Source: Tenrec ecaudatus
Taxonomy: Eukaryota > Chordata > Mammalia > Afrosoricida > Tenrecidae
Assembly: GCF_050624435.1 (NCBI RefSeq)
Contig: NC_134541.1
Span: 8,446,983-8,510,982 of the forward strand
Direction of reading: 5' to 3'
Length of the DNA stretch: 64,000 bases
In this document: positions 19,988 to 30,051 of the stretch, piece by piece
How the letters are laid out: every line of letters begins with the position of its first letter
Numbering within the stretch: position 1 is the first letter of the stretch
Translations under genes and position numbers: made by a program
The notes under the pieces: model-generated
Told to the model about the DNA's origin: nothing
The model's database searches: none
Seen by the model: only the letters and a program-made list of their open reading frames with translations

Positions 19988-20330
19988 TCACAAGTGTCTT
20001 CTCGTGTTTGTCATAAGAACTATCTTCTGAGGTGAAGTCTGTTCATGTCCATTGCTCATTTCTTTCAATTTAATGGTATCTTTTGTAGTTGAGATGTTGG
20101 TGCTTTCTGTGTGTTTTAATGACCAGGCCTTGCTCAGATGCCATTCCCAGTATTTATTTACCAATCCTTACTTACCCTTTTTATTTTTTCGGTTAGGCTT
20201 GTAGATGAAGCATTTTTAGGAGATTCCATTTATCTAGTTTATCTTCTGTTGTTTGTACATTTTTTATGTTTAAGAGTGTATTTATACCATACATTAAGAT
20301 CTCTAGCTTTGTCGACTTGGTTCTAGTCAG
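19988..20330 (-). mobile_element. L1, antisense, right part
   Basis: TCTTCTCGTGTTTGTC, TGTCCATTGCTCATTTC and TCTTTTGTAGTTGAGATG continue the L1 sequence interrupted at 18582, in the order expected for antisense L1. Confidence 0.72.
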
Positions 20331-20900
20331 TATAAGTAGAATAAACATTGGAAAATCAGTAGCCAGTGCATCAAGGAAGCAAATCCTCAGATTCAAGTAT
20401 TGCCACGGCTCATTTTTTTCTAGGCAAGAAATACTGATGTGGATAAGTAGAAGTGTTGCCAGTCTCCTGTATTGAATATTCTCCATGACCTAACTATCCT
20501 ACAGCTAGGACTGGGCTGGATGGGCAAGAACATTCACAGCAACAATGAAGAGGCCAGGATGTTTAAATTTGTCTTTGCTCCCCCTAACTAGCCAGCTTGG
20601 CAAGTAACTTGCAGTTTTCTAAGCAGGCAACCAGGAGATGACCAATAGACATGGAGGTGGGCTATAGAAGAAATGAGGTAGAAAGGTAGAGCAACCAATG
20701 ACCATCTCTGTCCACGTGGAGAGTGAGCTGTGGAAGTGAGAATGCACCCATGTGTTTTATCAGGATGCTTGTTTACTGGCCAAGAGTATGGTGGCAAGGG
20801 AGGAGGAAATCTGCCACCATCCCATCAAAAGTGATACAGAATGGCTGCTGTGATTGTTTTACAATGGGGAGGCTTCCAATTCACTCATCTGCATATTCGT
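20331..20900. other. Unassigned sequence
   Basis: No gene or clear repeat family recognised. Short overlapping open frames on both strands have no signature. Confidence 0.4.
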
Positions 20901-20904
20901 CATC

Positions 20905-21115
20905 GTGCTTGCTTGTGGCTGTGAGGTTAGAAGCTAAGCCACTGGTATTTCAAATAAAGACAGGCTCACCCAGGGTGATCAGGTTTCAGTGGCGCTTCCC
21001 GTAAAAGACAGACTAGGGAGAAAGACCCAGCAATATACTTCCTAAATATGGCCAATGAAGACCTTATAGATTGTCCCATGTACTGCTGCCAGATGAACCT
21101 CTAGCTTTGACGGTG
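20905..21115 (+). mobile_element. RTE 5' region or RTE-derived composite SINE
   Basis: GGCTGTGAGGTTAGAAGC, CCACTGGTATTTCAAATA, GATCAGGTTTCAGTGGCGC and AGACAGACTAGGGAGAAAG match sequence found again at 37740-37830 and 62380-62560. In the latter it lies just upstream of RTE endonuclease sequence, so it represents RTE 5' sequence or a short element derived from it. Confidence 0.6.
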
Positions 21116-21130
21116 CTATACAATAGCCAG

Positions 21131-21334
21131 AGTCCTAGTAGCACAGTGGTTATGCACTGCACTGCTGACCACAGCTCAGCAGTTCAAAACCACCAAATCC
21201 TACTTCCGAGAAAGACGAGCCATTCTACTCTCACAAAGAGTTAGTCTGGGAAACCCACAGGGGCAGTTCTACCCTGTCCCATAGGGTTGCTAATGGTCAG
21301 ACTTGACTTGATGGCAATGAGTTTGCTTTGTTTT
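21131..21334 (+). mobile_element. AfroSINE
   Basis: AGTCCTAGTAGCACAGTGG head, CAGCAGTTCAAAACCACC B-box block, CAGGGGCAGTTCTACCCTGT and GATGGCAATGAGTTTGC tail. Nearly full length. Confidence 0.88.
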
Positions 21335-21429
21335 ACGATGGCCACAACAATGGACTTAAACTCATTGTGATAGTTGGGTTTGTCATGGCAACTATGCCTC
21401 CTCCATAGGAGCATGTGGGCAGAGTTTAA

Positions 21430-22035
21430 TCAGGCACAACTTGACTGGAAGGTGACTGAGATAAATGCTTTCCAGTGCCAGCATCCCATCTCTCTTTCTC
21501 CCTGGTGATCCAACCAGCATGCTGTTGCTTGAGCTAGTTCTTTGCCTCAACCGTGTGCTGCACTACCTGTGGACCCAGCCAACCTGTGGAGCCTGTCACC
21601 TTGCTGTGCAGCTCTGGAGCTTGAAGCTTCTTCAAGACCTGCTTTGCCATGCTGCTGGTGGATCATGCCACTGTGTGTGCACTGCTGGAGCTCAAGACCC
21701 CACCAAGGCCTGCTTCACTGTGCTCCCTAGATACTGACTCTTGATGCCCCACTCTGCTGTCTGCTGCCTGTGGGCTGACTCTGCCAGTCTTGCCTGAAGG
21801 CAAACTCCACTGCTTTCTTGACCTGGGACTGGCATCCTGAGTGAGTTGAAAGACCTTCAGGGTTTTAACTGTTCCATGAAAGTAATTTGAACTGAGCCCT
21901 CTGTGCTGCTCTGTGGGCTAACTAGCCAATGTATATATTCCTTCTCACTGGATAAAGCTATTCTTTTATCTATGTGTGTATATAAAATCATATGTGCCCT
22001 GGTCTTGTTTCTCTAGAGAACCCTGCCTAACCCAC
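21430..22035 (+). mobile_element. LTR-like repeat
   Basis: The right end, CTTGTTTCTCTAGAGAACCC, resembles the end of common mammalian LTR-type repeats. The middle is GC-rich with repeated CTGCTG motifs, which explains two overlapping open frames (21465-21737). The left boundary is uncertain. No retroviral coding sequence is present. Confidence 0.45.
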
Positions 22036-22129
22036 TCATCAACAATCATGAAGGTGTTGCAGGATCAAATAACTTCTTATTCTGATATACCACAACCAAC
22101 TCCATGCCAACAAAGGACAACAACTCTCT

Positions 22130-22500
22130 GTATGTACAGTCTCGTTTCATTCTCAGAGCAAACAGAAATATGCATACTTATTACTATTATACCAATGTTA
22201 AGGTGCTCTAGTGAAGCAATGTCAAGTACTTGCCCACCAACAGAAAGGTTGGTGGTCACAACCCACCCAGTGGGTGCACAGGGGAAGGACCTGGAAATGC
22301 ACTTTCTTAAGATGATGGACGGGATAGGAAGAAGTCCCATGAGGCAGTTCTACTCTGTCACGTGGAGTCACTATGAGCCGGCATGGAACCCATAGCACTC
22401 AACAGCCATAAACATTGACCAATTTTACAGGTCAGCAAACTTGGGGGCTCAGGTAGTTTTTAAAATTTGGACTAAGTCATACAGAGATTATCCAGGATAA
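22130..22500 (-). mobile_element. MIR-like old SINE, split by an AfroSINE
   Basis: TACTTATTACTATTATACC on the left and ATTTTACAGGTCAGCAAAC then CTAAGTCATACAGAG on the right read as two halves of an antisense MIR (consensus features ATTATTATCCCC, TTTTACAGATGAGGAAAC). The AfroSINE at 22200-22405 sits between them. Confidence 0.5.
22200..22405 (+). mobile_element. AfroSINE nested in MIR-like repeat
   Basis: AAGGTGCTCTAGTGAAGC head, CAACAGAAAGGTTGGTGG, AGGCAGTTCTACTCTGTC and GTCACTATGAGCCGGC body, ending near CACTCAACAGCC. The B-box region is altered. Confidence 0.75.
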
Positions 22501-22554
22501 TACTGGACATAAGCCATCTGAATGTTCGCTCTCAGCTTCGGTGGTGGGAAACGT

Positions 22555-22640
22555 GTTGCCATACAGTCAACTTGATGCATAGAGATCCTGAAGAACAGAG
22601 CAGAATGGCCTCAGAGTTTCCAAGTCTGTATACTTTTATT
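22555..22640 (-). mobile_element. AfroSINE fragment
   Basis: Antisense tail CAGTCAACTTGATGCATAG, then AGAGCAGAATGGCC and GTTTCCAAGTCTGTA. Only the 3' half remains. Confidence 0.65.
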
Positions 22641-22650
22641 TATTTTTTGT

Positions 22651-22762
22651 TTGGGGACATTTGGTCATGATTGGAGTCATTTGTGGCTGTCACAATGAGG
22701 GCTGAAACCAGAGATGCTGCTAAATATCCGACAAGGTACAGGTCAGTCCCTAGAAACAAAAA
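22651..22762 (+). mobile_element. MER20-like hAT fragment
   Basis: GGGGACATTTGGTCATGATTG, GTCATTTGTGGCTGTCACAA and AGATGCTGCTAAATATCC match the core of MER20, an old eutherian hAT repeat, as I remember its consensus. The termini are not recognisable. Confidence 0.65.
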
Positions 22763-23049
22763 GGTATACGTCTGTCAAAAGGACAGGAGCGACAAGCTTG
22801 AAAAATCCCAAGGGGGAAAGTGACAGAGGAGAGAACACAGGGTGGAGGGCCAAGAGTTACAGAGGACCTATGAAATCAACCTGAAGATTAAAACCAGCAA
22901 AACTTCCTGAAACATAATCAAGCAAAAGAATCTTCTTCAAGGCCTAACACTAGAGTCATACACCAGTGGCAGACCAGGAGAACCAACCCCAGTAAGGGCC
23001 CCAGATAGCTACCTATGACCTTTGTCAAAGCACATGGTTATGTCTCTCT

Positions 23050-23128
23050 CCAGCAGAGCAGCTGAGGGGTTTGAACCACCAACCTCTCACTTTGCATCCA
23101 AGGGCTTAACCACTAAACAAGCCAGGTT
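23050..23128 (-). mobile_element. AfroSINE fragment (head half)
   Basis: TCTCTCCAGCAGAGCAGCTG, GGTTTGAACCACCAACC and GGCTTAACCACTAAAC are the antisense of the SINE B box and head. Confidence 0.72.
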
Positions 23129-23169
23129 TTTTTCTTCTGTGCTGTAAACAATAACAACATCAGCAGCAG

Positions 23170-23335
23170 CAGCAACCCTACTGCCACTGAGTTGATTTCA
23201 ACTCACAGCAGCAATGTACTGGAATTCAAAACTGAAATCTGGATGGGGCTGATCCTCAGCTCACCTTTTCCCAACGAAAGGCTAACCAGCCTTGTGGTAC
23301 ACGGCCCAATACCTAACCCACAGATCACCCAGACC
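23170..23335 (-). mobile_element. AfroSINE
   Basis: Antisense tail CTGCCACTGAGTTGATTTC is followed by altered body and a head-like AATACCTAACCCACAGATC. A CAGCAGCAGCAG tract precedes it. Confidence 0.65.
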
Positions 23336-23344
23336 ATGTTATCT

Positions 23345-23552
23345 GCTTTAATCAAACTCTCAGCAGGTTGATTCCAATCCATAGCAACCCTATGAGACAA
23401 AATATAACTGTGTCATGGGGTTTCTAAGTGAAAATATTTATGGGAGTAGACGACCTCATCTTTCTGTCAAGGAGCATCTGGTGGGTTTGAACAGCCAACT
23501 GTGCAGTTATCTGCCCAATGCACAGTCCACTGCACAACCAGGACTCCTTTAT
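23345..23552 (-). mobile_element. AfroSINE
   Basis: TGATTCCAATCCATAGCAAC, ATTTATGGGAGTAGACG, CATCTTTCTGTCAAGG, GGTGGGTTTGAAC and CACTGCACAACCAGGACTCC run in antisense order across the whole element. Confidence 0.85.
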
Positions 23553-23569
23553 CTGCTATTAAATCCAAA

Positions 23570-23675
23570 CAAAATCCACAGCCATTGAATCAGTCTGACT
23601 CATAGTGGACCTATACGGGGTTTCCAAAGCTATAAATCTTTATAGAAGCATAGGATAGCTTTTTCATAAAGTACT
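23570..23675 (-). mobile_element. AfroSINE fragment
   Basis: Antisense tail CAGCCATTGAATCAGTCTG, ACTCATAGTGGACC and GGGGTTTCCAAAGCTATAA. The head half is absent. Confidence 0.72.
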
Positions 23676-23837
23676 TCCCATTTTCAACCTGCTTAATAAA
23701 TTTATGAACATAATCTGTAGTGAAAAAATACATGCCTGTCTCAGATTCTAAGACCTATAGTCCTCAAAGATTTAGAAGTAAAATATCCCCATGCTTATAC
23801 TCCACGACGAATTACCTGGGACTGCAGGTGGTGACTG

Positions 23838-23960
23838 GTGCCTTGGTGTTCTAGTGGGTCATAAGCTCTGAACTACCAGCCATTCTAGGGGAGAAAGAGG
23901 AGACTTTCTGTTCCTGTAAAGATTTACAAATAGTTTTACTCAATCCTATCGAGGTGCTGA
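23838..23960 (+). mobile_element. AfroSINE fragment
   Basis: GTCATAAGCTCTGAAC, CCAGCCATTCTAGGGGAG, AAAGAGGAGACTTTCTG and TAAAGATTTACA form the first half of a sense SINE. A second SINE follows directly. Confidence 0.68.
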
Positions 23961-23961
23961 G

Positions 23962-24165
23962 GAGCTCTGGTGATGGAATGGTTCCATGTTGGGAGTCATC
24001 TGTAAGGTCAGCAGTTTGAAACCACCAGTCGCCCTGTAAGAGCAAAATGAGGCTTTCTGATCCCATAAAAAGTCACAGTCTTGGAAACCCACAAAGGCGG
24101 TTCTATCCCATCTTATGGTGTCACTATGAGTTGAAATCAACTTATCAGCAGGGGTTTTGTTTGTT
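23962..24165 (+). mobile_element. AfroSINE
   Basis: GGAGCTCTGGTGATGGAATGG head, GGTCAGCAGTTTGAAACC, CCACAAAGGCGGTTC and GTGTCACTATGAGTTG body, and AGCAGGGGTTTTG tail. Full length. Confidence 0.87.
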
Positions 24166-24404
24166 TGCTTGGTTGTTTTGTGGGGTGTCTTTAGTGTAGG
24201 GTTTCTATGAGTCAGGATGTGTTCCATTGCAGTGAGTCTGAGTTTTTGAGACAGGTCATGATGAAGATATAAACCAAAAACGACGATGAAGCATAAAGCA
24301 AGGCAACGAGGGAGCAGAAACACAGGATGATTTCCGTTGGGACCACGTAGTTAATTCTTGATAAGAATCTGGAAGAGTCTCCTATGTTAAAAAGCATCTA
24401 AGCA

Positions 24405-24608
24405 CAACTAAAACTCATCATCTTCAAGTCTATTCTGATTCATAGTGACCCTAAACGACAGAGTAGAAGTGCCCCATAGTGCTTCCCAGACTGTCGCCTT
24501 TGTGGTAGCAGACTGGCACAACTTTCTCCCATGGCAACGGGTGTGGATTCAAGCTGCCAATCTTTGGTCACCACCCAAGTGCATTAATACCACCCATCCA
24601 GGACTCCC
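24405..24608 (-). mobile_element. AfroSINE
   Basis: Antisense: ATTCTGATTCATAGTGACCC, ACAGAGTAGAAGTGCCCC, CTTTCTCCCATGGCAACG and CACCCATCCAGGACTCC. Full length and moderately diverged. Confidence 0.85.
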
Positions 24609-25510
24609 TTAAAATCCTCTTTTTCACTTTCTAAGAGACTAAGAACAACAGGGCCCGAAGTAGAGAGATTTGGAAAAGCCTGCTGGAAGGTGGTGGAGAG
24701 AAATGAGGAGGCAAAGAACAAGGAGAAGGTGAAAGGAAATTGATTTTCAGTTACCGCTCTGGAGACAAAGCGTATTATTTGCGATACACTAGACTCTGGT
24801 TCCCAAACAATGAATTTCATCTAAAGAAAGCAAAGCTGCTTATTTATTTTTGTTTTTCCTGGAAGCTCTGCCTAGACTGATGTCCAGACAGCTTTGTGAG
24901 CGGGATGTCAAAGGCAACATACCTGTGGCCTGTGGAATCACAATGGGTTGGCTTGCTCTTATAATCACGTTAATCCTAAGAACCGTCGATTGTTTCTGCT
25001 GTAAATGTGAAGACATCACAGTGCTGCATGCTTGGCCTCCATGAGGAAATGAAGGGAGAAGCCGGCATAGCTGAATGGGAGGAAAACCTGGGTTCACGGG
25101 TTTCCAGTTCCAGTCTCCAGTCTGAGCTTACACATTCACATGCTCTCTCTGCTCCAACCTCCATCCAAATGGCAGCGAGAGCACAGAATTGGAAAGTAGT
25201 CCCATTCATACTAGAGCTGATGAAGGCACCAGCCACGTTTTTTCAATGTTGCAAAAGTCTAACGTCATTCATTAGAGTTGTGATTTTTGAGAAGAGCTAT
25301 GCAACCTGCACTTAAGAAAGAAAAACCTGCAGGTGGGACAGCCTGAGAAAGAATCAGGTGGTTGTTGGCATCGGTCTGAGGGAGAGTGGCAATCTTCCAG
25401 ACTGCACTCTCGAGCACAGGGTACTAGGCTTTTTTTGCCAGCAGAGGTTTTGGTGCACTGCAAATACCTTTCCATTAGCAGCCAAGTTCTTGCCACCACG
25501 GCAAGCACAT
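24609..25510. other. Unassigned sequence with short open frames
   Basis: No repeat family recognised. Several overlapping frames of 64-102 codons occur on both strands (24840-25514), which suggests only a locally stop-poor composition. None shows a known domain or an exon with matching splice sites. Confidence 0.4.
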
Positions 25511-25514
25511 GCAT

Positions 25515-26335
25515 AAATTGCTGTTGTCGTTGTTAGGTGTCATTGAGTTGTCTATGACCCCTATTGACCTCATGCACAACAGAATGAAACACTGCACGAT
25601 CCTGCACCATCCTTACAATTTTTTTAAATCATCTCATTGGGGCCTCTTAACAGCTCTTATAATATTCCATACATCAATTGTAGAAAGCATATTTGTGCAT
25701 ATGTTGCTATCATCATTTCCAAAACATTTTCTACTTGAACTCTTGATATAAGTTCCTCCCTCTCTTTCCCCCTCCCTCTCCACCTTCCCACCCTCATGAA
25801 TCCTCCTTGATCAATTATACTGTTATTATTATTTCATATCGTACCGATTTAATGGTTCCTGTGCCTGCGCCCATTGTCGCAGCCTTAGTGTCAGTCCAGT
25901 TCGTTGAGGGGCTCCCTCTCCTCTGAGTGCCCCCTACTTTATCAAACATGATGTCCTGCCCCAGGGACTGGTCTCGCCTGACAATACGTCCAAAATATGT
26001 AAGATGGAGTCTGGCCATCCTTGCCTCCAAGAAGCACTCTAGTCGTATTCTTCCAAGACAGATACGTGTGTTCTCTTAGCAGTCCGTGGTGCTTCCCATA
26101 TTCTTCTCCATCACCACTCTTCAACTGAAATCATTCTTTTCTCAGTCTTCTTTATTCCATGTCCAATTTTCACATGCCTATGAGGAAATGGAAAAATCCC
26201 TAGTTTGGGCTGGGTGCACCTCAGTCCTCAAAGTAACATCTTTGCTTTCCAATCCTCTAAAGAGCTCTCGTGCAGTTGATTTACCCAACACAACATGTCT
26301 TGTGGTCTCTTGACCTGCTGCTCCCCTGAACTTCT
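25515..26335 (-). mobile_element. RTE 3' part, antisense, interrupted by an L1 end
   Basis: It starts GCTGTTGTCGTTGTTAGGTG, the complement of the RTE tail, then GCACAACAGAATGAAAC. After the L1 insert it continues CCCATTGTCGCAGCC, CAGGGACTGGTCTCGCCTG, AAGATGGAGTCTGGCC and TCATGTCCAATTTTCAC-like blocks up to GACCTGCTGCTCCCC. Frames are broken. Confidence 0.78.
25620..25848 (-). mobile_element. L1 3' end inserted in RTE, antisense
   Basis: TTTTTTAAATCATCTCATTGG, ATTCCATACATCAATTGTAG, TGTTGCTATCATCATTTCC and a TCCCTCTCTTTCCCCCTCC block are the antisense L1 3' terminus. RTE sequence resumes with GGTTCCTGTGCCTGCG. Confidence 0.75.
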
Positions 26336-26898
26336 GTTTAAATGTGCTTCAATTTTTAAAAGTGCATGAATTAGAAAAGGCGAATGGTGAGGCCAAAGAA
26401 AGCCAAAGGATGTTTTGGGGTACACATTTTAATCTTGGTGCAAAAAAAGGGTGGCAGCATCTTCAGCTACTTCTAGATCATATTCTGTGTGTGTGGTGTA
26501 ATACTGTCCCCTATGAAATTACTGTTGGGGAGTCACCATCAAGTTGGAGCAATGGGTTTCATCTCAGGTGTTTGAGCTAAGCAGACACATACTCGCTGTC
26601 CGGTAAACTGAAAACAAGGAAATGAGTGAACAAACACCTGTCTCAGTGGTGACCATTCAAGTTGCTACTGAAAATAAATCCTAATTTAAAACATAAAACA
26701 TGGAATTTTTATTGAAAAATACAAATCTAGAAGACATTATTTTCTGGTCAAAAGACAGTCCTGATCACTAGACATGAAAGACAAAGTCAACCACTATATA
26801 GAACAATATCTTATAGATTACACAATTTAACGGCTAAAAAACAACTTAGGTGATGACATTATCTGAACAAACCAAACAACCCTACAAACAAACAAGAC
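26336..26898. other. Unassigned sequence
   Basis: A short SINE-tail-like piece (GAGTCACCATCAAGTTGGAGC) lies near 26529-26550. The rest is AT-rich with no recognisable gene. Confidence 0.4.
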
Positions 26899-26899
26899 A

Positions 26900-27095
26900 A
26901 GCTCAATGGCATCGAGTCGATTCCAACACATAGCTTCCCGATAACACAGAGTCGAACTGCTCACGCAGGTTTACGCAGCCATCAATCTCCAAGTGGACAG
27001 AAGGCCTGGATCTTTCTCTCCATGAGCCATTCGTAGTTTCCACCTGCAGCCCGCCACCCAACTCACTGCACCCACAGGGCTCCCATGATGCTTCT
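26900..27095 (-). mobile_element. AfroSINE
   Basis: Antisense tail ATGGCATCGAGTCGATTCC, then GCAGGTTTACGCAGCC, GATCTTTCTCTCCATGAG and CACAGGGCTCCC. It retains CpGs, so it may be one of the younger SINEs here. Confidence 0.8.
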
Positions 27096-27269
27096 ACCTT
27101 AGGTAAAAATAGGCTGTCTATGGCTTTGCGTAAATACAATGCAAGACTAGGAGTTTGTGGGTTTTCAGATATAGGTATGAGTCCCAGGGGGACACAAATC
27201 TATAAGCACTCCAACTAGCTGAAAGGCTGGCATACAAAAACCCACCTAGAGGCAATTCAGAACACAGGT

Positions 27270-27457
27270 GTGGTGGCGCGCGCCAGAAGGCACAGCCGTG
27301 AGCCCCCCAGGGAAGGTAACCACTATGCTTCAACACCCACGGGATCTCATGAATTACACACGAGGGCCTCCAGGAGTCACCATGGAGGCCAGAGCTCTGC
27401 CATCACCGCTCACTGAGAGCATGTCGAAGCCAGTTAAGGAAGAACGGGAACATCTGG
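27270..27457 (+). other. Exon-like open stretch ending in a strong donor motif
   Basis: An open frame of about 60 codons carries an ATG at 27382-27384 in a good start context (GTCACCATGG) and ends at CTGG before GTGAGT (27458-27463), a near-consensus 5' splice site. The stretch is richer in CpG than its surroundings. I do not recognise the predicted peptide (MEARALPSPLTESM and on). No partner exon or acceptor is evident, so chance remains likely. Confidence 0.2.
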
Positions 27458-27564
27458 GTGAGTTTTTATTTGTGCTGATGATTTGCAAGCATGATTTTAT
27501 CACAGAAGAAAATGTGTGAAATCTAACAATTATTGAATATTCAGTTGAGGATAGAGATTGTTGT

Positions 27565-27732
27565 CCCCTGTTAGGTGGGTTGCCATCAAGTTAATTCCCA
27601 GAGTAGAACTGTCCCGATAGGCTTCTCTAGAATGTAATCTTTAGGGAAGCAGATTGCCCTCCAATAGGTCTGAACTGCCAACCTTTCTGTTAAAGGCCGA
27701 GAACTTACTCATCGCACCACCAGGACTCTTTA
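27565..27732 (-). mobile_element. AfroSINE
   Basis: TTGCCATCAAGTTAATTCCC, AGAGTAGAACTGTCCCG, GAACTGCCAACCTTTCTG and CGCACCACCAGGACTC in antisense order, with a small deletion near the tail. Confidence 0.82.
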
Positions 27733-28950
27733 TGCTTTGTTTCCCCTGAATCATGTGTATTGTTCCTTTGGAGTCAAAATCAACTCCACAGTAAAAAAAA
27801 AAAAAAATCTAGTCATGTAATTTGAAATAGCTTTCTCTTCTCCCTTCTCAAAAAAAAAAAAATCACTGAAATTTTAACGTCTCAAGGAAAGTAAAAATTT
27901 CCTATTGATGCTAGTAATAAATGGTGAATCCTCTAACCAACAGTTATTGAAATAAAATATATAGCCATGCTCATGACAGTCCATGAGAGATTCATTTTTT
28001 CCAAGGACAAAGTATAATCGCTGCATCAATTTTTATATCTTAACATATTTCCTCACAAAATAAATATAATGTCTTTTTTGTCTCATTTAGAAGTTAATTG
28101 CTTTACTGTGGTTGTGAAGTTGCCTTTCTTTTTGAAGAATCTACCTCATCATTTTTTAAGTTTAAAATAACTTTACAACAATTGAAATCATCATTATAGT
28201 CTTTCAGTGTCAAGGGCCCAGATGGTATGATTTTTAAAAAGAAAATCAAGAGCAATTAAACAGTCACTATATTTATAAAATTTAAAGTGATGAGATTCAA
28301 CTTTGTACATGTGTTTTTTAAAAAGTCATTTATGCATAAAACTATGTTCATATCATCCTAATTGCATATAATACTCTTTTCTAACATAGTTATCAAGATA
28401 TATTCTCCAGTTGAATAAATTCTTGCATGAATAGAAGGACAATTCAAGAGCCATTAAAAAGGTCCAAATGAGAGTATATGTAATTTAATGAGAGATTTTT
28501 GAAGTTTTTTTTAAGGGGATAGTGATATTTTCTATGATGGCCAGGAATTTCTACAATTAGGGACAGTAATAAAAATGTGATGGCTTGATCCCTAAAAATT
28601 CAGGTGATGATGATAATAGTTGTATATCCTCACCATGTGAGTCAACACTTTTACCTGAATCACAGAATATGAAAACCAGAAGAAAACATTCGTGGAGAAC
28701 ATGACCAGAGTTACATTTTCATGAGACTGAATAGCTGACTCAGAGATGTATACTCAATTTAATAAATAATGACCTATGGCCTGGGGCTTCGGTGGTGGGG
28801 GGAGTTCTTACAGTCACTTTAAAGAAAAGGGACATATAGCTGTATATGTATTTATATAGCTGGAGGGTGCTTATGTGATAACGCACCATCAAAAAGACAA
28901 AGAACACACGTCTAAATTCACAGCAGGCAATTGACTCATTCCTGGAACCC
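27733..28950. other. AT-rich unassigned sequence
   Basis: No open frame of note and no interspersed repeat hallmark. A-runs lie near 27793-27807 and 27850-27862. The base composition is clearly more AT-rich than the rest of the window. It could hold old L1 or LTR sequence too decayed to call. Confidence 0.5.
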
Positions 28951-28951
28951 A

Positions 28952-29155
28952 GGCATTCTCAATCCTTAGGTCCCATCAGAATCAGTTGGGGAGTTTATTA
29001 AAATACAAATGTTAGTTGCCATGGGATAATCTACATCCTGTAAGATTATCTACATCTTGAGCTGAAGTTTGGTAATTTGCATTTCTGCATATCCCCAGGT
29101 GGCAGCTGATTCTGCTGGTCTGGGGTTATCCCTGGAGAACTTCTGATCCAATCAT
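28952..29155. mobile_element. MER5-like hAT element
   Basis: CCCATCAGAATCAGTTGGGG, GAGTTTATTAAAATACAAAT, AATTTGCATTTCTGC and CCCCAGGTGGCAGCTGATTC match MER5A-type consensus blocks, with ATTCTCAATCC at the left and GAGAACTTCTG at the right as worn inverted termini. It is an old eutherian non-autonomous transposon. Confidence 0.7.
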
Positions 29156-29267
29156 TTAGCAAATTAAGGAGTGCCTGGAATTTGTTTGCTTTATTAGAAT
29201 TGTGCTGATCTGGAGACAAAAGGAAATCTAGGAATGGTGAAATTCCAAACCAAAAACCTGTGGTCGA

Positions 29268-29655
29268 TTCATGTTGTCGTTGTTGTTAGGTTTCATTGAG
29301 TCAGTTCCTGCCACCCAGCATACAGCCCTTCGTCACCCTCCCAAACGTTCCTGTGGTGGAGCCCATTGTTGCAGCCACGGTTTCCATCCATCGGGTAGAG
29401 GTCCTTCCTCTTTTCTGATGCCCTTCCACTGTAGTAAGTGTGATGTCTTCATCCGGAGACTGGTCTCTCCTGACAATATGTCCAAAATATGCAAGACGGA
29501 GTCTTGTCATCCTTGCTCCTAAGGAGCAGTCTGACTGAACTTCTTCCAAGCAGAACTCTGTGCCTTTTTAGTAGTCCATGGTACTTGCAATGTGCTTCTG
29601 CTCCACAATTCAAACACATCGATTCTTCTCTGGTCTTCTTTATCCAAGGTCCAAC
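29268..29655 (-). mobile_element. RTE 3' end, antisense
   Basis: GTTGTCGTTGTTGTTAGG start, GCCCATTGTTGCAGCC, GACTGGTCTCTCCTGAC, AATATGTCCAAAATATGC and GTCCATGGTACTTGC blocks. The frame reads CSLGARMTRLRLAYFGHIVR in the antisense direction, the family's C-terminal motif region. Confidence 0.8.
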
Positions 29656-29657
29656 TT

Positions 29658-29785
29658 TTGGAGGCTGTAAACCTTTAAAGAAACAGACAGTCTTGTCTTT
29701 CTCCAGAGGAGCAGCAGGTGGGTTTGAATATCTGAACTTCTGCTTAATAACCCAAAATTTAATCCACTGCACAACCTGGGTTTCT
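29658..29785 (-). mobile_element. AfroSINE fragment
   Basis: GGAGGCTGTAAACCTTTAAAG, GAGCAGCAGGTGGGTTTG and CCACTGCACAACCTGGG are antisense body and head. It adjoins the RTE fragment and precedes another SINE. Confidence 0.78.
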
Positions 29786-29805
29786 GTGAAGTTTATTAAA
29801 CCAAA

Positions 29806-30003
29806 TCAGACTCACTGCCATCAAGTTGATGCCTAGTCATAGTGACTCCAAGGTTACACCCTATGGGTTTCCAAGATTGTAACTCTTTATGGGAGTAGAA
29901 AGCCTCAACTTTCTCCCATGGAGCAGCTGGTGGTTTTAAAATGCCAACCTTGGCATGTTGAGTTAGCAGCCCAACATGTAATCACTATGTTACCAGGGCT
30001 CCT
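29806..30003 (-). mobile_element. AfroSINE
   Basis: CACTGCCATCAAGTTGATGCC, CTCTTTATGGGAGTAG, TTTCTCCCATGGAGCAGCTG and TTACCAGGGCTCC. Full length in antisense. Confidence 0.88.
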
Positions 30004-30051
30004 GTCTGCTCTGCAAGGAAGTAAAATACCAGAAACAGATGTTTACCTGTG

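Noticed and set aside
21465..21737. Overlapping cysteine-rich open frames of 90 and 62 codons
   Set aside because: They lie in a CTG-rich part of a LTR-like repeat, with no known domain and no splice signals.
24840..25514. Cluster of overlapping short open frames on both strands, possible gene
   Set aside because: Frames overlap on both strands, none carries a recognisable domain, and no splice sites join them sensibly.
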